DNA from: Cohnella rhizoplanae
GTDB taxonomy: Bacteria; Bacillota; Bacilli; Paenibacillales; Paenibacillaceae
Assembly: GCF_948329515.1 (NCBI RefSeq)
Contig: NZ_CAOJCN010000013.1
Location: 120,048-184,047 of the forward strand
Reading direction: 5' to 3'
Length of the DNA: 64,000 bases
Under the pieces are notes generated by a model. It saw only the letters and a list, made by a program, of their open reading frames with translations. It was not told the DNA's origin and did no database searches. The translations under genes were made by a program, and so were the position numbers. This document shows, in pieces, positions 25,610 through 33,234 of the stretch (its first letter is position 1; every line of letters begins with the position of its first letter).

Positions 25610-25623
25610 AATAATCGATTGCA
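25610..25623. promoter_or_regulatory. Operator-like AATCGATTGC site upstream of the esterase
   Basis: AATAATCGATTGCA agrees at 11 of 14 positions with the perfect palindrome AGCAATCGATTGCT found upstream of the nagB-like gene. It sits just upstream of the esterase ribosome binding site. Confidence 0.5.
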
Positions 25624-25680
25624 GTGTACGAAAGACAGCCCACGCCGCATCGCCCTAAAACGGCAGCCTTGTCGCTTAAT

Positions 25681-26739
25681 TCAGCGTAAGACCGAACTTG
25701 CGCCGCCCACGGAACTTCGCTCCACGAGCCGGGGCTGAAGCATGATCTCGCCCGTCTGTCCGGCGGCATCGTTCATCCAATCCATGAGCATGCCGCAGGC
25801 GAGGCGCCCCATCTCGTACTTGGGCTGCTCGATGCTCGTCAACCTGGGAGAGACGATCTCGGTAAACTCCAGGTTATCGAAGCCGATGACGGAGATCTGA
25901 TCCGGCACTTGGATGCCGTGGCTCGCGAGCTCGTTCAATACGCCGAACGCGGTCATGTCGTTGCAGGCGAAGATGGCGGTCGGCATGTCGCCCGACTCGA
26001 TCAGCTGCCGGGTCATTCGCTTGCCGTTTTCGAATTCCTCGGAGCCGTCCTCCCGCTTCTTGCCGCGTCTTTTCTCCGCGATGACGATACGCGCCTGCGG
26101 AACTTGCAGGCCGGCCGAGGCCATCTCGTCCAGGTAGCCCTGCAGAATCTGCTGCCTGCTCGTCAATGTCAGCGGAGCGGTTAGATAGGCGATGTCACGG
26201 TGGCCCTGGTCGAGCAAGTGCCGGGTGCCGATCCTGCCGCCCTTGCGGTAATCGAAGTTGATCTGAAACGCTTCGAAATCGGCAAGGTGCTGATCGATGG
26301 ATATGACCTTCAAGCCGTTCGCCATCACTTTGCGGAGCGTCTCCCGCTTGTTCGAGACCGACGACAGGACGACGCCCCTGACCTGCTTTTCGAACAGCAT
26401 GTTGAGGTGCTGATCTTCGAGCTCGGGATCGTGCTGCGAGTTGCAGAGCAGGATCTGATAGCCCCGCTCGCTAGCCACTTCCTCGATCCCGGATACCACG
26501 CTGGCGTAAAAGGGATTGGTGATCGACGGTATGATGACGCCCATCGTGGAGGTTTTGTTCGTCTTTAACTGCCTGCCGATGCTGTTCGGCACGTAATTCA
26601 ACGCGTCTGCGGCTTCTCGGATGCGCTTCGCCAGCTCGGCGCGGACCGGATATTTGCTGTTGCTCAATACGCGGGATACCGTAGCGGCCGATACGTCGAG
26701 TTTCTTGGCGATGTCGTAGATCGTGGCGGGCTTGTTCAG
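25681..26739 (-). CDS. LacI-family transcriptional regulator with a CTG start
   Basis: A 352-residue repressor. The helix-turn-helix ATIYDIAKKLDVSAATVSRV is encoded upstream of the first conventional start (TTG 26667), which would cut it in half. Reading back in frame, the only suitable start is CTG at 26739, 8 nt after GGGGAGG, and overlapping the nagB-like stop (CTGA). The rest is a standard sugar-binding regulator (NSIGRQLKTNKTSTMGVIIPS through SVIGFDNLEF). No ATG, GTG or TTG lies between. It most likely controls its own operon through the ATCGAT palindromes. Confidence 0.85.
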   Translation of the reverse strand: MNKPATIYDIAKKLDVSAATVSRVLSNSKYPVRAELAKRIREAADALNYVPNSIGRQLKTNKTSTMGVIIPSITNPFYASVVSGIEEVASERGYQILLCNSQHDPELEDQHLNMLFEKQVRGVVLSSVSNKRETLRKVMANGLKVISIDQHLADFEAFQINFDYRKGGRIGTRHLLDQGHRDIAYLTAPLTLTSRQQILQGYLDEMASAGLQVPQARIVIAEKRRGKKREDGSEEFENGKRMTRQLIESGDMPTAIFACNDMTAFGVLNELASHGIQVPDQISVIGFDNLEFTEIVSPRLTSIEQPKYEMGRLACGMLMDWMNDAAGQTGEIMLQPRLVERSSVGGASSVLR

Positions 26740-27503
26740 AGGCTGGTCCTCCCCGATCTTCCGACATCCTCGGCAGGCAAGCCGGCAGCGGACCCCGAAT
26801 CCAGGTGCAGCGACCAGTCAGGATGAAGCTTCAATATCGATGCGGGAACGTCGGGCGTCGGCGCGTCCGCGGCGAGCGTGCGACCCACGGCGTCCGCCTT
26901 GACCGGATGAGGGACGCAGGAGATGATCTTCCGGCAGCTCAAGATGCGCTGCACCGTCATCGTGATGGCCGATTCCGGTACGTCGCCGAGCCCGGCAAAC
27001 CAGCCTTCTCTCACTTGCTGTTCCTTGCATTCGTTCGTCAGCGCCACGACTTTATAGGCAGCATCGGCCGCAAAGTCGGCCGGCGGGTCGTTGAACGCAA
27101 TATGCGCGTTTTCCCCGATGCCGATGAGACCGAGGTCAAAGGGCGCCGCCTCGGCCAAGCGTTCCAATCGCTCCAATTCGAGGAAGGGTTCTTCTTCCCC
27201 GTCGACGTAATAAGCTGCTTTTAATGCAACCTTGGAGACAAACCGTTCGCGCAGATATTTGCGGAAGCTTGCAGGATGCGACGCCGGCAATCCGATATAC
27301 TCGTCCAGATGGAACATCTCGACGCTCGGCCAATCCACCTTTTGCTCCAGGAAATGCTTGAAAAACTCGAATTGCGATGCGCCTGTGGACAGCACGATGC
27401 GAGCGCTTCCCTTTTCGCGAACGCATTGACCGATCCAGTCCGCCGCTTCTTCCGCCGCACGCTTGCCTAATGACTCCGGATCTTCATGTACCAATAATCG
27501 CAT
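26736..27503 (-). CDS. Glucosamine-6-phosphate deaminase-family protein (NagB-like)
   Basis: A 255-residue sugar-phosphate isomerase/deaminase. MFHLDEYIGL (Asp67) and GIGENAHIAFNDP (His134) are the signature motifs of NagB, which converts glucosamine 6-phosphate to fructose 6-phosphate and ammonia. In E. coli NagB the second motif reads GVGNDGHIAFNEP; here the catalytic-relay Asp is Asn132 and the following Glu is Asp139, so it may be a paralogue with a different substrate. ATG 27503 is used (GGAG at 9 nt); GTG 27509 is also in frame. It overlaps the lacI gene and no nagA is present. Confidence 0.8.
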   Translation of the reverse strand: MRLLVHEDPESLGKRAAEEAADWIGQCVREKGSARIVLSTGASQFEFFKHFLEQKVDWPSVEMFHLDEYIGLPASHPASFRKYLRERFVSKVALKAAYYVDGEEEPFLELERLERLAEAAPFDLGLIGIGENAHIAFNDPPADFAADAAYKVVALTNECKEQQVREGWFAGLGDVPESAITMTVQRILSCRKIISCVPHPVKADAVGRTLAADAPTPDVPASILKLHPDWSLHLDSGSAAGLPAEDVGRSGRTSL

Positions 27504-27529
27504 CGTCACTCACTCCAATCATGGCATAC

Positions 27530-27543
27530 AGCAATCGATTGCT
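27530..27543. promoter_or_regulatory. Perfect operator palindrome AGCAATCGATTGCT
   Basis: A 14-bp perfect palindrome 27 bp upstream of the nagB-like start, with the even, CG-centred symmetry typical of LacI-family operators. Confidence 0.7.
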
Positions 27544-27597
27544 ATAAATTCATGAGGATCTGCTGTTCCCATCATGATAGCATCGAATATTATTGGC

Positions 27598-27611
27598 AGC
27601 AATCGATTTCT
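27598..27611. promoter_or_regulatory. Second operator AGCAATCGATTTCT
   Basis: One mismatch from the perfect palindrome, 68 bp further upstream. Two spaced sites would allow looping or cover a divergent promoter toward the L,D-transpeptidase gene. Confidence 0.6.
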
Positions 27612-27742
27612 ATCTGCCCGTACGCAACGGCATCACCGCGCTCCTGTCTTCCTGGCGAGGCCATTCGGCATACTAACGAGACGCCCGGGCGATTCGCCTG
27701 CGGCATCCCGAGGTACGCATATAGAAAAGGGGGCGCTATAGA

Positions 27743-28474
27743 ATGAATCGCCATCGATTGAACCTCAAGAACATGCACGCACGCATCCGGATTCTGCTCG
27801 GCGCCTGGATCGTCCTCGCGCTGTTGTCGCCGCTGTTCTTCGCGCCTGACCAGGCTGCCGCGGCGGGCTTCAGGGCGTCTTGGCCTTACAAAGCCGTCGT
27901 GCTCGGCGCGGAGCAGGTCGTCGTCGTCGAGGCCAAGTCCCTTCGCGCGCAGACCGGCGTGCTGTCGCTGCGCGAGAAGCGGGGCGACGGCGGGTGGGCC
28001 ATCGTCCTATCGGGCATTCCCGTGACGCTGGGCAAGAACGGCATCGCCAAGACCAAGGAAGGCGACGGACGCACGCCATCCGGCGTGTACCCGCTTGGCG
28101 GCGCATTCGGAACGGCGGACAAGCCGGAGGGGCTCAAGCTGGATTACCGGCGGACGACCAAGCAGGACTACTGGATCGATGACCCGGCGTCGCCGGATTA
28201 CAACCGCCGGGTGACGTACGCGGGCAATCCCGATCGCAAATGGCGGTCGTACGAGCGGCTCGATCAGCCCCTTTACAAATATGCGATGGTCGTCCGCTAC
28301 AATGAGGATCCGGTCATCCCGGGCCGGGGGAGCGCGATCTTCCTGCACCTGTGGCGCGCGGCCGGCAAGCCCACAGCCGGTTGCATCGCCATGTCCGAGC
28401 CCAGCCTGCTGCGGCTCATGGCCGCGCTGGATCCCGCGAAGTCCCCCGCCATCGCGATCGGGCTCGCGAGTTAA
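27743..28474 (+). CDS. L,D-transpeptidase (YkuD family)
   Basis: A 243-residue exported protein with a signal or anchor segment at about 14-40 (IRILLGAWIVLALLSPLFF, then AAAA). The YkuD catalytic motif is HLWRAAGKPTAGCIAM, with the active Cys and upstream His, and the earlier VTLGKNGIAKTKEGDGRTPSGVY block is typical. These enzymes make 3-3 peptidoglycan cross-links or attach proteins to peptidoglycan. GGGGGCG precedes the ATG. A weak ATCGATTG match lies in its first codons (27749-27762). Confidence 0.87.
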   Translation: MNRHRLNLKNMHARIRILLGAWIVLALLSPLFFAPDQAAAAGFRASWPYKAVVLGAEQVVVVEAKSLRAQTGVLSLREKRGDGGWAIVLSGIPVTLGKNGIAKTKEGDGRTPSGVYPLGGAFGTADKPEGLKLDYRRTTKQDYWIDDPASPDYNRRVTYAGNPDRKWRSYERLDQPLYKYAMVVRYNEDPVIPGRGSAIFLHLWRAAGKPTAGCIAMSEPSLLRLMAALDPAKSPAIAIGLAS

Positions 28475-28490
28475 CTCCCGCGGCGCTGTC

Positions 28491-29606
28491 CTAAGTCAAA
28501 GTGACCGTGACGATGACGATCGCGATCGGTACGAGGAGCATGCCCGCGAAAATCGCGATGCCGAGCGGATGGGCGAAGTTGATCGTCCAGCCGATGCCGT
28601 ATCTCTTTTCGACCATGAGCGATGGATCCGCCTTGTTGTAGTAGAACCATCCCCCGCCGCGCCATACCTCGTCCTCCTGAATGCGCGCCCCGCTGCCCGC
28701 CGTATCGTCCAGGCCTTGGCGCGCGACGTACCAGACGAAGCCGAATACCGCCACGATCAGAAGGGCGGGCAGCCCTAGCATCGCCGGACTCAGTCGCGTC
28801 GCCGGCCAGCCGTAGAGGGTGACCGATTGGCCCAAGCCCAGCATGACGACGACGAACAGCGAGATCGCGTAGACAAAGACGGAGTTGGCCTTCCTGAAGC
28901 GAAGCTGATTCTCCCTGGACGCCTCCGGCCTCGCGGGATCGAGCTGCTGGCGAGCCTGGCGGATGCTCAAGTTCACCAGGAGGAATACGGCTACCATCGC
29001 GAGCTGCACGAAGTTAAGCGCGAACACGGAGCCGAATCCCTTGGAGGAGTAGTCGTCGGCCTCGCCGCTGATGCCGAAGTGCGTCGGCACGGGGTCCGGA
29101 ATCGCGTCCCAATGCAGCACGGCCGACAGGACGCCGGCTGCGACGATGGCGAGGTGCACCAGGAACCAGCCGTTGCCGACGAGCCGCTGGCGCTGGCGGA
29201 AGAGCAGGTCGATCACGATCTTGGACGGCTTCTCCGCGTTCCAGTTCCCGGCCTGCTTCAAGCGCAGCGCCCGCACGCGGCCCGAGCGCCAGATCGGGAT
29301 GAGGCCGCCGATCTGAATGACGAGCGCGATCCAGAGCGCCGTCTCCGGGCTGCCGGACTTATACCCGTCGCCGCTCCAAGCTCCGGTCAGGGCGCCGACG
29401 CCCAGGCCCAGCGTCCATACGGCGACCATCGCGCCGTTGTGCCTGGCGCGGATTCGCCTTACCTCCGGGCGATCCCGATCCGCCTCCGGCACGTATAAGC
29501 CGAACAACAGGTACCGCGGCGCGATGAAGAACGCTGCGGCCAAAGTCAGCGACATCACGACATCCACGATGCCCAGGACCAGCCATTCCGTCTGAATCGT
29601 ACTCAT
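28491..29606 (-). CDS. DUF1648/DUF5808 integral membrane protein
   Basis: A 371-residue protein with about eight membrane spans. WDAIPDPVPTHFGISGEAD is the DUF1648 signature and GGWFYYNKADPSLMVEKRYGIGWTINFAHP the DUF5808 motif. Members are found with YtrA-type GntR regulators and with SdpI-like immunity proteins; an immunity, sensing or transport role is possible but unproven. Its start overlaps the stop of the GntR gene by 4 bp, so the pair is one operon. Confidence 0.8.
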   Translation of the reverse strand: MSTIQTEWLVLGIVDVVMSLTLAAAFFIAPRYLLFGLYVPEADRDRPEVRRIRARHNGAMVAVWTLGLGVGALTGAWSGDGYKSGSPETALWIALVIQIGGLIPIWRSGRVRALRLKQAGNWNAEKPSKIVIDLLFRQRQRLVGNGWFLVHLAIVAAGVLSAVLHWDAIPDPVPTHFGISGEADDYSSKGFGSVFALNFVQLAMVAVFLLVNLSIRQARQQLDPARPEASRENQLRFRKANSVFVYAISLFVVVMLGLGQSVTLYGWPATRLSPAMLGLPALLIVAVFGFVWYVARQGLDDTAGSGARIQEDEVWRGGGWFYYNKADPSLMVEKRYGIGWTINFAHPLGIAIFAGMLLVPIAIVIVTVTLT

Positions 29607-30001
29607 TTCGTTTCCTCTCCCTTCGTCGTCAACTGCCGGTACACGGCAGCGCTCTGCGCGGCGAACTCCGCCTCCGACATCCCGCGTACCGCGGCCTCCG
29701 CCGCCAGCGTGCGGAGCCCCCTAGCCAGCTTCGCGCGGAAGGCGGCATCGACGCCGGGCATCCCGCCCGGCTGCACGACCACGCCTTGCTTGCGGTGAAC
29801 CTGCAGGAAGCCGTCCTGCTTCAGGATCTGGTAGGCCTTGTTTACCGTATGCAGGTTAATGCCCAGATCCGCGGCGAGGCTTCGGACCGAGGGCAGCGGA
29901 TCGCCCGGCTTCAGCTGCTCCGATGCGATCCCTTCGATCAATTGATCGACCAATTGGGTGTATATGGGCACTTCCGATTGAAGATCGATCTCCATCCACA
30001 T
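29603..30001 (-). CDS. GntR-family regulator, YtrA subfamily
   Basis: A 132-residue regulator. The winged helix-turn-helix covers residues 10-78 (PIYTQLVDQLIEGIASEQLKPG, then LPSVRSLAADLGINLHTVNKAYQILKQDGF), followed by only about 50 residues of helix, the short C-terminal domain of the YtrA type. Such proteins repress operons for membrane proteins. A perfect 9-bp-arm palindrome lies 20 bp upstream and is the likely operator. ATG 30001 is used; ATG 29995 is possible. Confidence 0.88.
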   Translation of the reverse strand: MWMEIDLQSEVPIYTQLVDQLIEGIASEQLKPGDPLPSVRSLAADLGINLHTVNKAYQILKQDGFLQVHRKQGVVVQPGGMPGVDAAFRAKLARGLRTLAAEAAVRGMSEAEFAAQSAAVYRQLTTKGEETK

Positions 30002-30021
30002 GGCGCGTCACCCCTTGCACG

Positions 30022-30046
30022 TCTGTTATACTTATAATATAACAGA
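30022..30046. promoter_or_regulatory. Probable operator of the YtrA-type regulator
   Basis: TCTGTTATA (30022-30030) and TATAACAGA (30038-30046) are perfect inverted arms separated by 7 bp. The site overlaps AT-rich promoter-like sequence immediately upstream of the regulator gene. Confidence 0.7.
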
Positions 30047-30153
30047 TATACGAACAATAACAACCTTGCACGGTAAAATTAGGCTAAAATATCATCTTTG
30101 CTTTTGATCGGGGCTGTGATATAATTTCCCTTGCCGCTTAAATCCGGCATTTT

Positions 30154-30230
30154 CGAGACGTGGCTCAGCTTGGTAGAGCGCTTGCTTCGGGAGCAAGAGG
30201 TCGCAGGTTCAAATCCTGTCGTCTCGACCA
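30154..30230 (+). tRNA. tRNA-Pro (anticodon CGG)
   Basis: A 77-nt cloverleaf: acceptor CGAGACG/CGTCTCG, anticodon stem CTTGC/GCAAG with loop TTCGGGA (anticodon CGG), T loop TTCAAAT and encoded CCA. A TATAAT at 30120-30125 is its likely -10 element. Confidence 0.95.
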
Positions 30231-30243
30231 CTATATAATCAAC

Positions 30244-30273
30244 GCTGCGGGGATTTTGACCGCAGCTTTTTTT
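30244..30273 (+). terminator. Intrinsic terminator of tRNA-Pro
   Basis: GCTGCGG (30244-30250) pairs with CCGCAGC (30260-30266), followed by TTTTTTTG. Confidence 0.85.
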
Positions 30274-30330
30274 GTGTTTTAAACAGGTGTCTAAAAGTTA
30301 GGACATGTATAAGGGAAGCGAGGAGTATAT

Positions 30331-31161
30331 GTGAGAGTTTATGAATTAAGTTCTGATAAACAAGATCAATTATTTTACGATAATATGGGGCATAATTACC
30401 CCGTTTACTTTGAAAACCAGTTTAATGGGGGGCCCGTTGAACGTTGGGGAGAAATTAAGTTCCACTCTACCAAAGGTCTAGATCTAGATATGATCGCTTT
30501 ATCAGCTGGAATCCCGGCGCTCAGTAAAAAAGCCATAGCTGCAACTCAGGATTTACTCGGTGATAAAGTCGAAACTCTTCCGCTTGATCATGACTACTTT
30601 GAACTATTCGCTATTAACGTTTTACATGTGATTCCGGCGCTTGACACAAGTCGGTCCGAACTAAAGTTGTGGTCTGATGGAAGGATAAGAAAGATAATCC
30701 AATACGCCTTTTCACAAGATATTATCAAAGATGTTGCTATTTTTAAGATCCCTGAATTTATATCAACATATATCTTTGTTACCGACGTTTTTCGCGATCG
30801 CGTCCTCCAGCACAACCTGACTGGTTTCCGATTCATCGAACTGTGGGACTCGGAAGCTAATCCAGCAACCAAAGAGATGCAGCGCCAGCGTTATTTGGAG
30901 CGACTCGCCGAGATCGAACGTTCCAAAGGACAGGAGTACAGCTTCGCCGAGGTCACCGAACGAATGCGCAAGGAAAACAAGGCTGCCGTCAGCGGCAAGC
31001 AGAAACTCCAGTTGGACGAGAACGACTCCTTGCTAATCGGCGACCTGTTGGAGGATACGCTGACTTATGCATGGATGGATCCCATTTATGTTCCGCCGAT
31101 ATTTCTGGGTATGAAGTGGCATCTCGTAGAGAAGGAACCAATATTAAAGCTCGGCAGATAA
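30331..31161 (+). CDS. Imm11-like (DUF1629) immunity-type protein
   Basis: A 276-residue cytosolic protein. The central part (IFKIPEFISTYIFVTDVFRDRVLQHNLTGFRFIELWD) matches the pattern of the Imm11/DUF1629 family, in which a VFVTD-type strand and a GFRFxELW motif recur. These proteins are linked to contact-dependent or polymorphic toxin systems. No toxin gene is adjacent. GTG 30331 follows GCGAGGAG. The first ~500 bp are much more AT-rich than the surroundings, while the last ~300 bp return to local composition. Together with its position behind a tRNA gene this suggests lateral acquisition. Confidence 0.6.
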   Translation: MRVYELSSDKQDQLFYDNMGHNYPVYFENQFNGGPVERWGEIKFHSTKGLDLDMIALSAGIPALSKKAIAATQDLLGDKVETLPLDHDYFELFAINVLHVIPALDTSRSELKLWSDGRIRKIIQYAFSQDIIKDVAIFKIPEFISTYIFVTDVFRDRVLQHNLTGFRFIELWDSEANPATKEMQRQRYLERLAEIERSKGQEYSFAEVTERMRKENKAAVSGKQKLQLDENDSLLIGDLLEDTLTYAWMDPIYVPPIFLGMKWHLVEKEPILKLGR

Positions 31162-31203
31162 AGATCCCGACGCCGATTTGAAAACGAAGATGTTCAACGA
31201 GTC

Positions 31204-31229
31204 GCAGCCCTTGGGCTGCTGTTTTTTTT
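31204..31229 (+). terminator. Intrinsic terminator of the Imm11-like gene
   Basis: GCAGCCC / GGGCTGC stem with a TT loop followed by a run of T residues. Confidence 0.85.
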
Positions 31230-31304
31230 GTTCACTTAGGCATAAGATAGAACCGTGAAGTTATGTGATCTTCATCTCCACCTGACACAACCTCATTTTG
31301 CATC

Positions 31305-31341
31305 AAAACACCTGTCAGACCTTTTGGTCGACAGGTGTTTT
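31305..31341 (-). terminator. Terminator of the first sugar ABC operon, possibly bidirectional
   Basis: AAAACACCTGTC / GACAGGTGTTTT stem around a 13-nt loop, with A and T runs on the two sides. It lies 100 bp beyond the permease stop at 31441. Nothing else is seen in 31342-31440. Confidence 0.75.
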
Positions 31342-31440
31342 AATGAATATCTTATTCTGCCAAGTTCGCCATTAAGCCTTGCAAATGGCGGGGCGGCATA
31401 TGGATACCGGAATCGCGATCCACAGAACGATACACTTGCT

Positions 31441-32265
31441 TCACCCCTTGACCGCTCCGTCCGTAATCCCCTGGATGATCCAACGCTGGAAGAACGCGAA
31501 GATCACGACGATCGGCAGCGACGACAGGATGAGCGAGGCCAGAATGAGCGGCCATTCGCGGCTGTATTTGCCGAAGAACATATTGATCGTCAGCACGAGC
31601 GTATAGGCGCGGTAGTCGTTAAGCAGGAGCACGGGCAGCAGAAAGTCGTTCCACAACCAGAGAAGATTGAGCACGACAATCGTAAACGTAATGGGTCCCA
31701 GCAGCGGAAAGATAATGAGGAAAAACGCCCTCCACTCGCCGCAGCCGTCCATCATAGCGGATTCGTCGAGCTCACGCGGAACGCCTTTGACGAACCCGTG
31801 GTAGAGGAAGATCGCCATGTTGACGCCTAGCCCTGCGCACACGACGCCGAGGCCGAACGGGGAGCCCTGCAGCCCCAGATCGCGGGCCATCTTCGTTAAT
31901 GTGACCATGATCGTCTGGAACGGGATGAGCATCGAGGCGACGAACAGCATGAAAAGCCCTTGGCTCAGTCGGCCCCGCGTGCGGGACAGCTTGTAGCCGG
32001 CCAGCGAGCTGAACAGCACGATGCCGACAATGCCGGTCACCGTTACGATAATCGTGTTCAGACCGCTCTTGAGCATGTTCGCCTTATGGAAGGCGTCCGA
32101 ATAGTTTTCGAAGCGCACAGTCGAGGGCCAGCTCAGCACGGAGCGGTAAATCTCGCTTTGGTCTTTAAATGAATTGATGATCGCCATGTAGATCGGAAAT
32201 AGGAAGTAGACGGCCAGCAGCGCGAGAAGAAGCCAGGCTGCGATTGGATAGATTCGTCTGCTCAC
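31441..32265 (-). CDS. Carbohydrate ABC transporter permease (second subunit)
   Basis: A 274-residue permease with six membrane spans, the MalG/LacG type. The ATPase-coupling EAA loop is visible as ELDESAMMDGCGEWRAFFLIIFPLLGP. GTG 32265 is the start: it overlaps the stop of the upstream permease by 4 bp and follows GAGGTGG. The C-terminus (QGITDGAVKG) is typical of this subunit. It completes a binding protein-permease-permease transporter that lacks its own ATPase. Confidence 0.9.
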   Translation of the reverse strand: MSRRIYPIAAWLLLALLAVYFLFPIYMAIINSFKDQSEIYRSVLSWPSTVRFENYSDAFHKANMLKSGLNTIIVTVTGIVGIVLFSSLAGYKLSRTRGRLSQGLFMLFVASMLIPFQTIMVTLTKMARDLGLQGSPFGLGVVCAGLGVNMAIFLYHGFVKGVPRELDESAMMDGCGEWRAFFLIIFPLLGPITFTIVVLNLLWLWNDFLLPVLLLNDYRAYTLVLTINMFFGKYSREWPLILASLILSSLPIVVIFAFFQRWIIQGITDGAVKG

Positions 32266-33158
32266 GCTTCCACCTCGCGTTTCTTCATGACCGTCACTTG
32301 AATCATGGTGATGACAAAGATGATCAGAAACAGGATGATCGCCTTCGAGCTGGCGTAGCCATATCGGTTGTTGCCCTGGTAAGCCTCTTCCAGAATGTTC
32401 ATCGTGATGACCTGCGTCCCCCGGCCGGGTCCTCCGCCCGTGAGAGCGTAGACGAGATCGTACACCTTGAACGAACTGTTCAGCGTCAGGAAAATGCAGA
32501 TGGTCGACGCATGGGCGATCAGCGGCATCGTAATATAGCGGAACATGTGAAACGGTTGGGCCCCGTCGATGATTGCTGCTTCCTTCAGATGCTGGGGGAT
32601 GCCCTGGATGGCCGACATGTAGATGAGCATCAGCGTCCCGACGCCGCCCCAGACGGAGACGATCAGAAGGGTCCAGAACGAGACGCTCGGATCGCCCAGC
32701 CAAGATAGCCCCAGGAACGACAGCCCCTTATGCTCGGACAGGGTGGGGACGACCTTCGAGAAGACAAATACCCACATGAACGTGCTGATAATGACGCTCA
32801 GCATATTCGGCATGAAGAAGATGGTGCGGAACAGGCCTTTCGCCTTTCGCCTGGATTCAATCAGCAGCGCCAGCAGCAGCGCCAGCACATTCTGGAAGAC
32901 GACGGCGCAGACGACGTACTTGGCCGTGAACCAGATGGCGGAGCGGAAGTAATGGTCGTCCCGGATCGCTTCGACGAAATTCCGGAAGCCGATGAAATCG
33001 TAGGTCTTGTTCAGCCCGTTCCAGTCGGTGAAGCTATAATATGAACCCTGTAACATCGGGATCACCAAGAAAAGAAGGTACAGCACGAACGCGGGCATCA
33101 CGAACGACAGCAGCGAGAGGGCAGAACGATAGCGGCGGCTTCTCACGCGGTTAATCAC
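32262..33158 (-). CDS. Carbohydrate ABC transporter permease (first subunit)
   Basis: A 298-residue permease of the MalF/LacF/UgpA type with six spans. The EAA loop is PQHLKEAAIIDGAQPFHMFRYITMPL, and the LTGGGPGRGT motif precedes the last spans. It lies 76 bp after the binding-protein gene, separated by a stem-loop that may favour the binding protein's expression. Confidence 0.92.
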   Translation of the reverse strand: MINRVRSRRYRSALSLLSFVMPAFVLYLLFLVIPMLQGSYYSFTDWNGLNKTYDFIGFRNFVEAIRDDHYFRSAIWFTAKYVVCAVVFQNVLALLLALLIESRRKAKGLFRTIFFMPNMLSVIISTFMWVFVFSKVVPTLSEHKGLSFLGLSWLGDPSVSFWTLLIVSVWGGVGTLMLIYMSAIQGIPQHLKEAAIIDGAQPFHMFRYITMPLIAHASTICIFLTLNSSFKVYDLVYALTGGGPGRGTQVITMNILEEAYQGNNRYGYASSKAIILFLIIFVITMIQVTVMKKREVEA

Positions 33159-33174
33159 TCCTCTTTAAGAACAT

Positions 33175-33210
33175 ACCCCGCCTCCGCCAAGCGACGGCGG
33201 AGACAGGGTA
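33175..33210 (-). other. Intercistronic stem-loop after the binding-protein gene
   Basis: ACCCTGTCTCCGCC and GGCGGAGGCGGGGT on the minus strand form a GC-rich stem without a T run. Such hairpins commonly protect the upstream binding-protein mRNA or partly terminate. Confidence 0.6.
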
Positions 33211-33234
33211 CGACCGGTTGTCTTAAGTTCGCCT

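Noticed and set aside
26471..26767. Minus-strand frame of 98 codons over the nagB-lacI junction
   Set aside because: Out of frame with both genes and without motifs; it is a shadow of the LacI N-terminus.
31255..31830. Plus-strand frame of 191 codons
   Set aside because: It runs through a terminator and antisense to the permease; product is Asp/Arg/His-rich without a fold signature.
31441..32703. Extension of the permease to 420 residues from 32703
   Set aside because: The added sequence is Arg/His/Asp-rich and overlaps the other permease in another frame. GTG 32265 has a binding site and the normal GTGA overlap.
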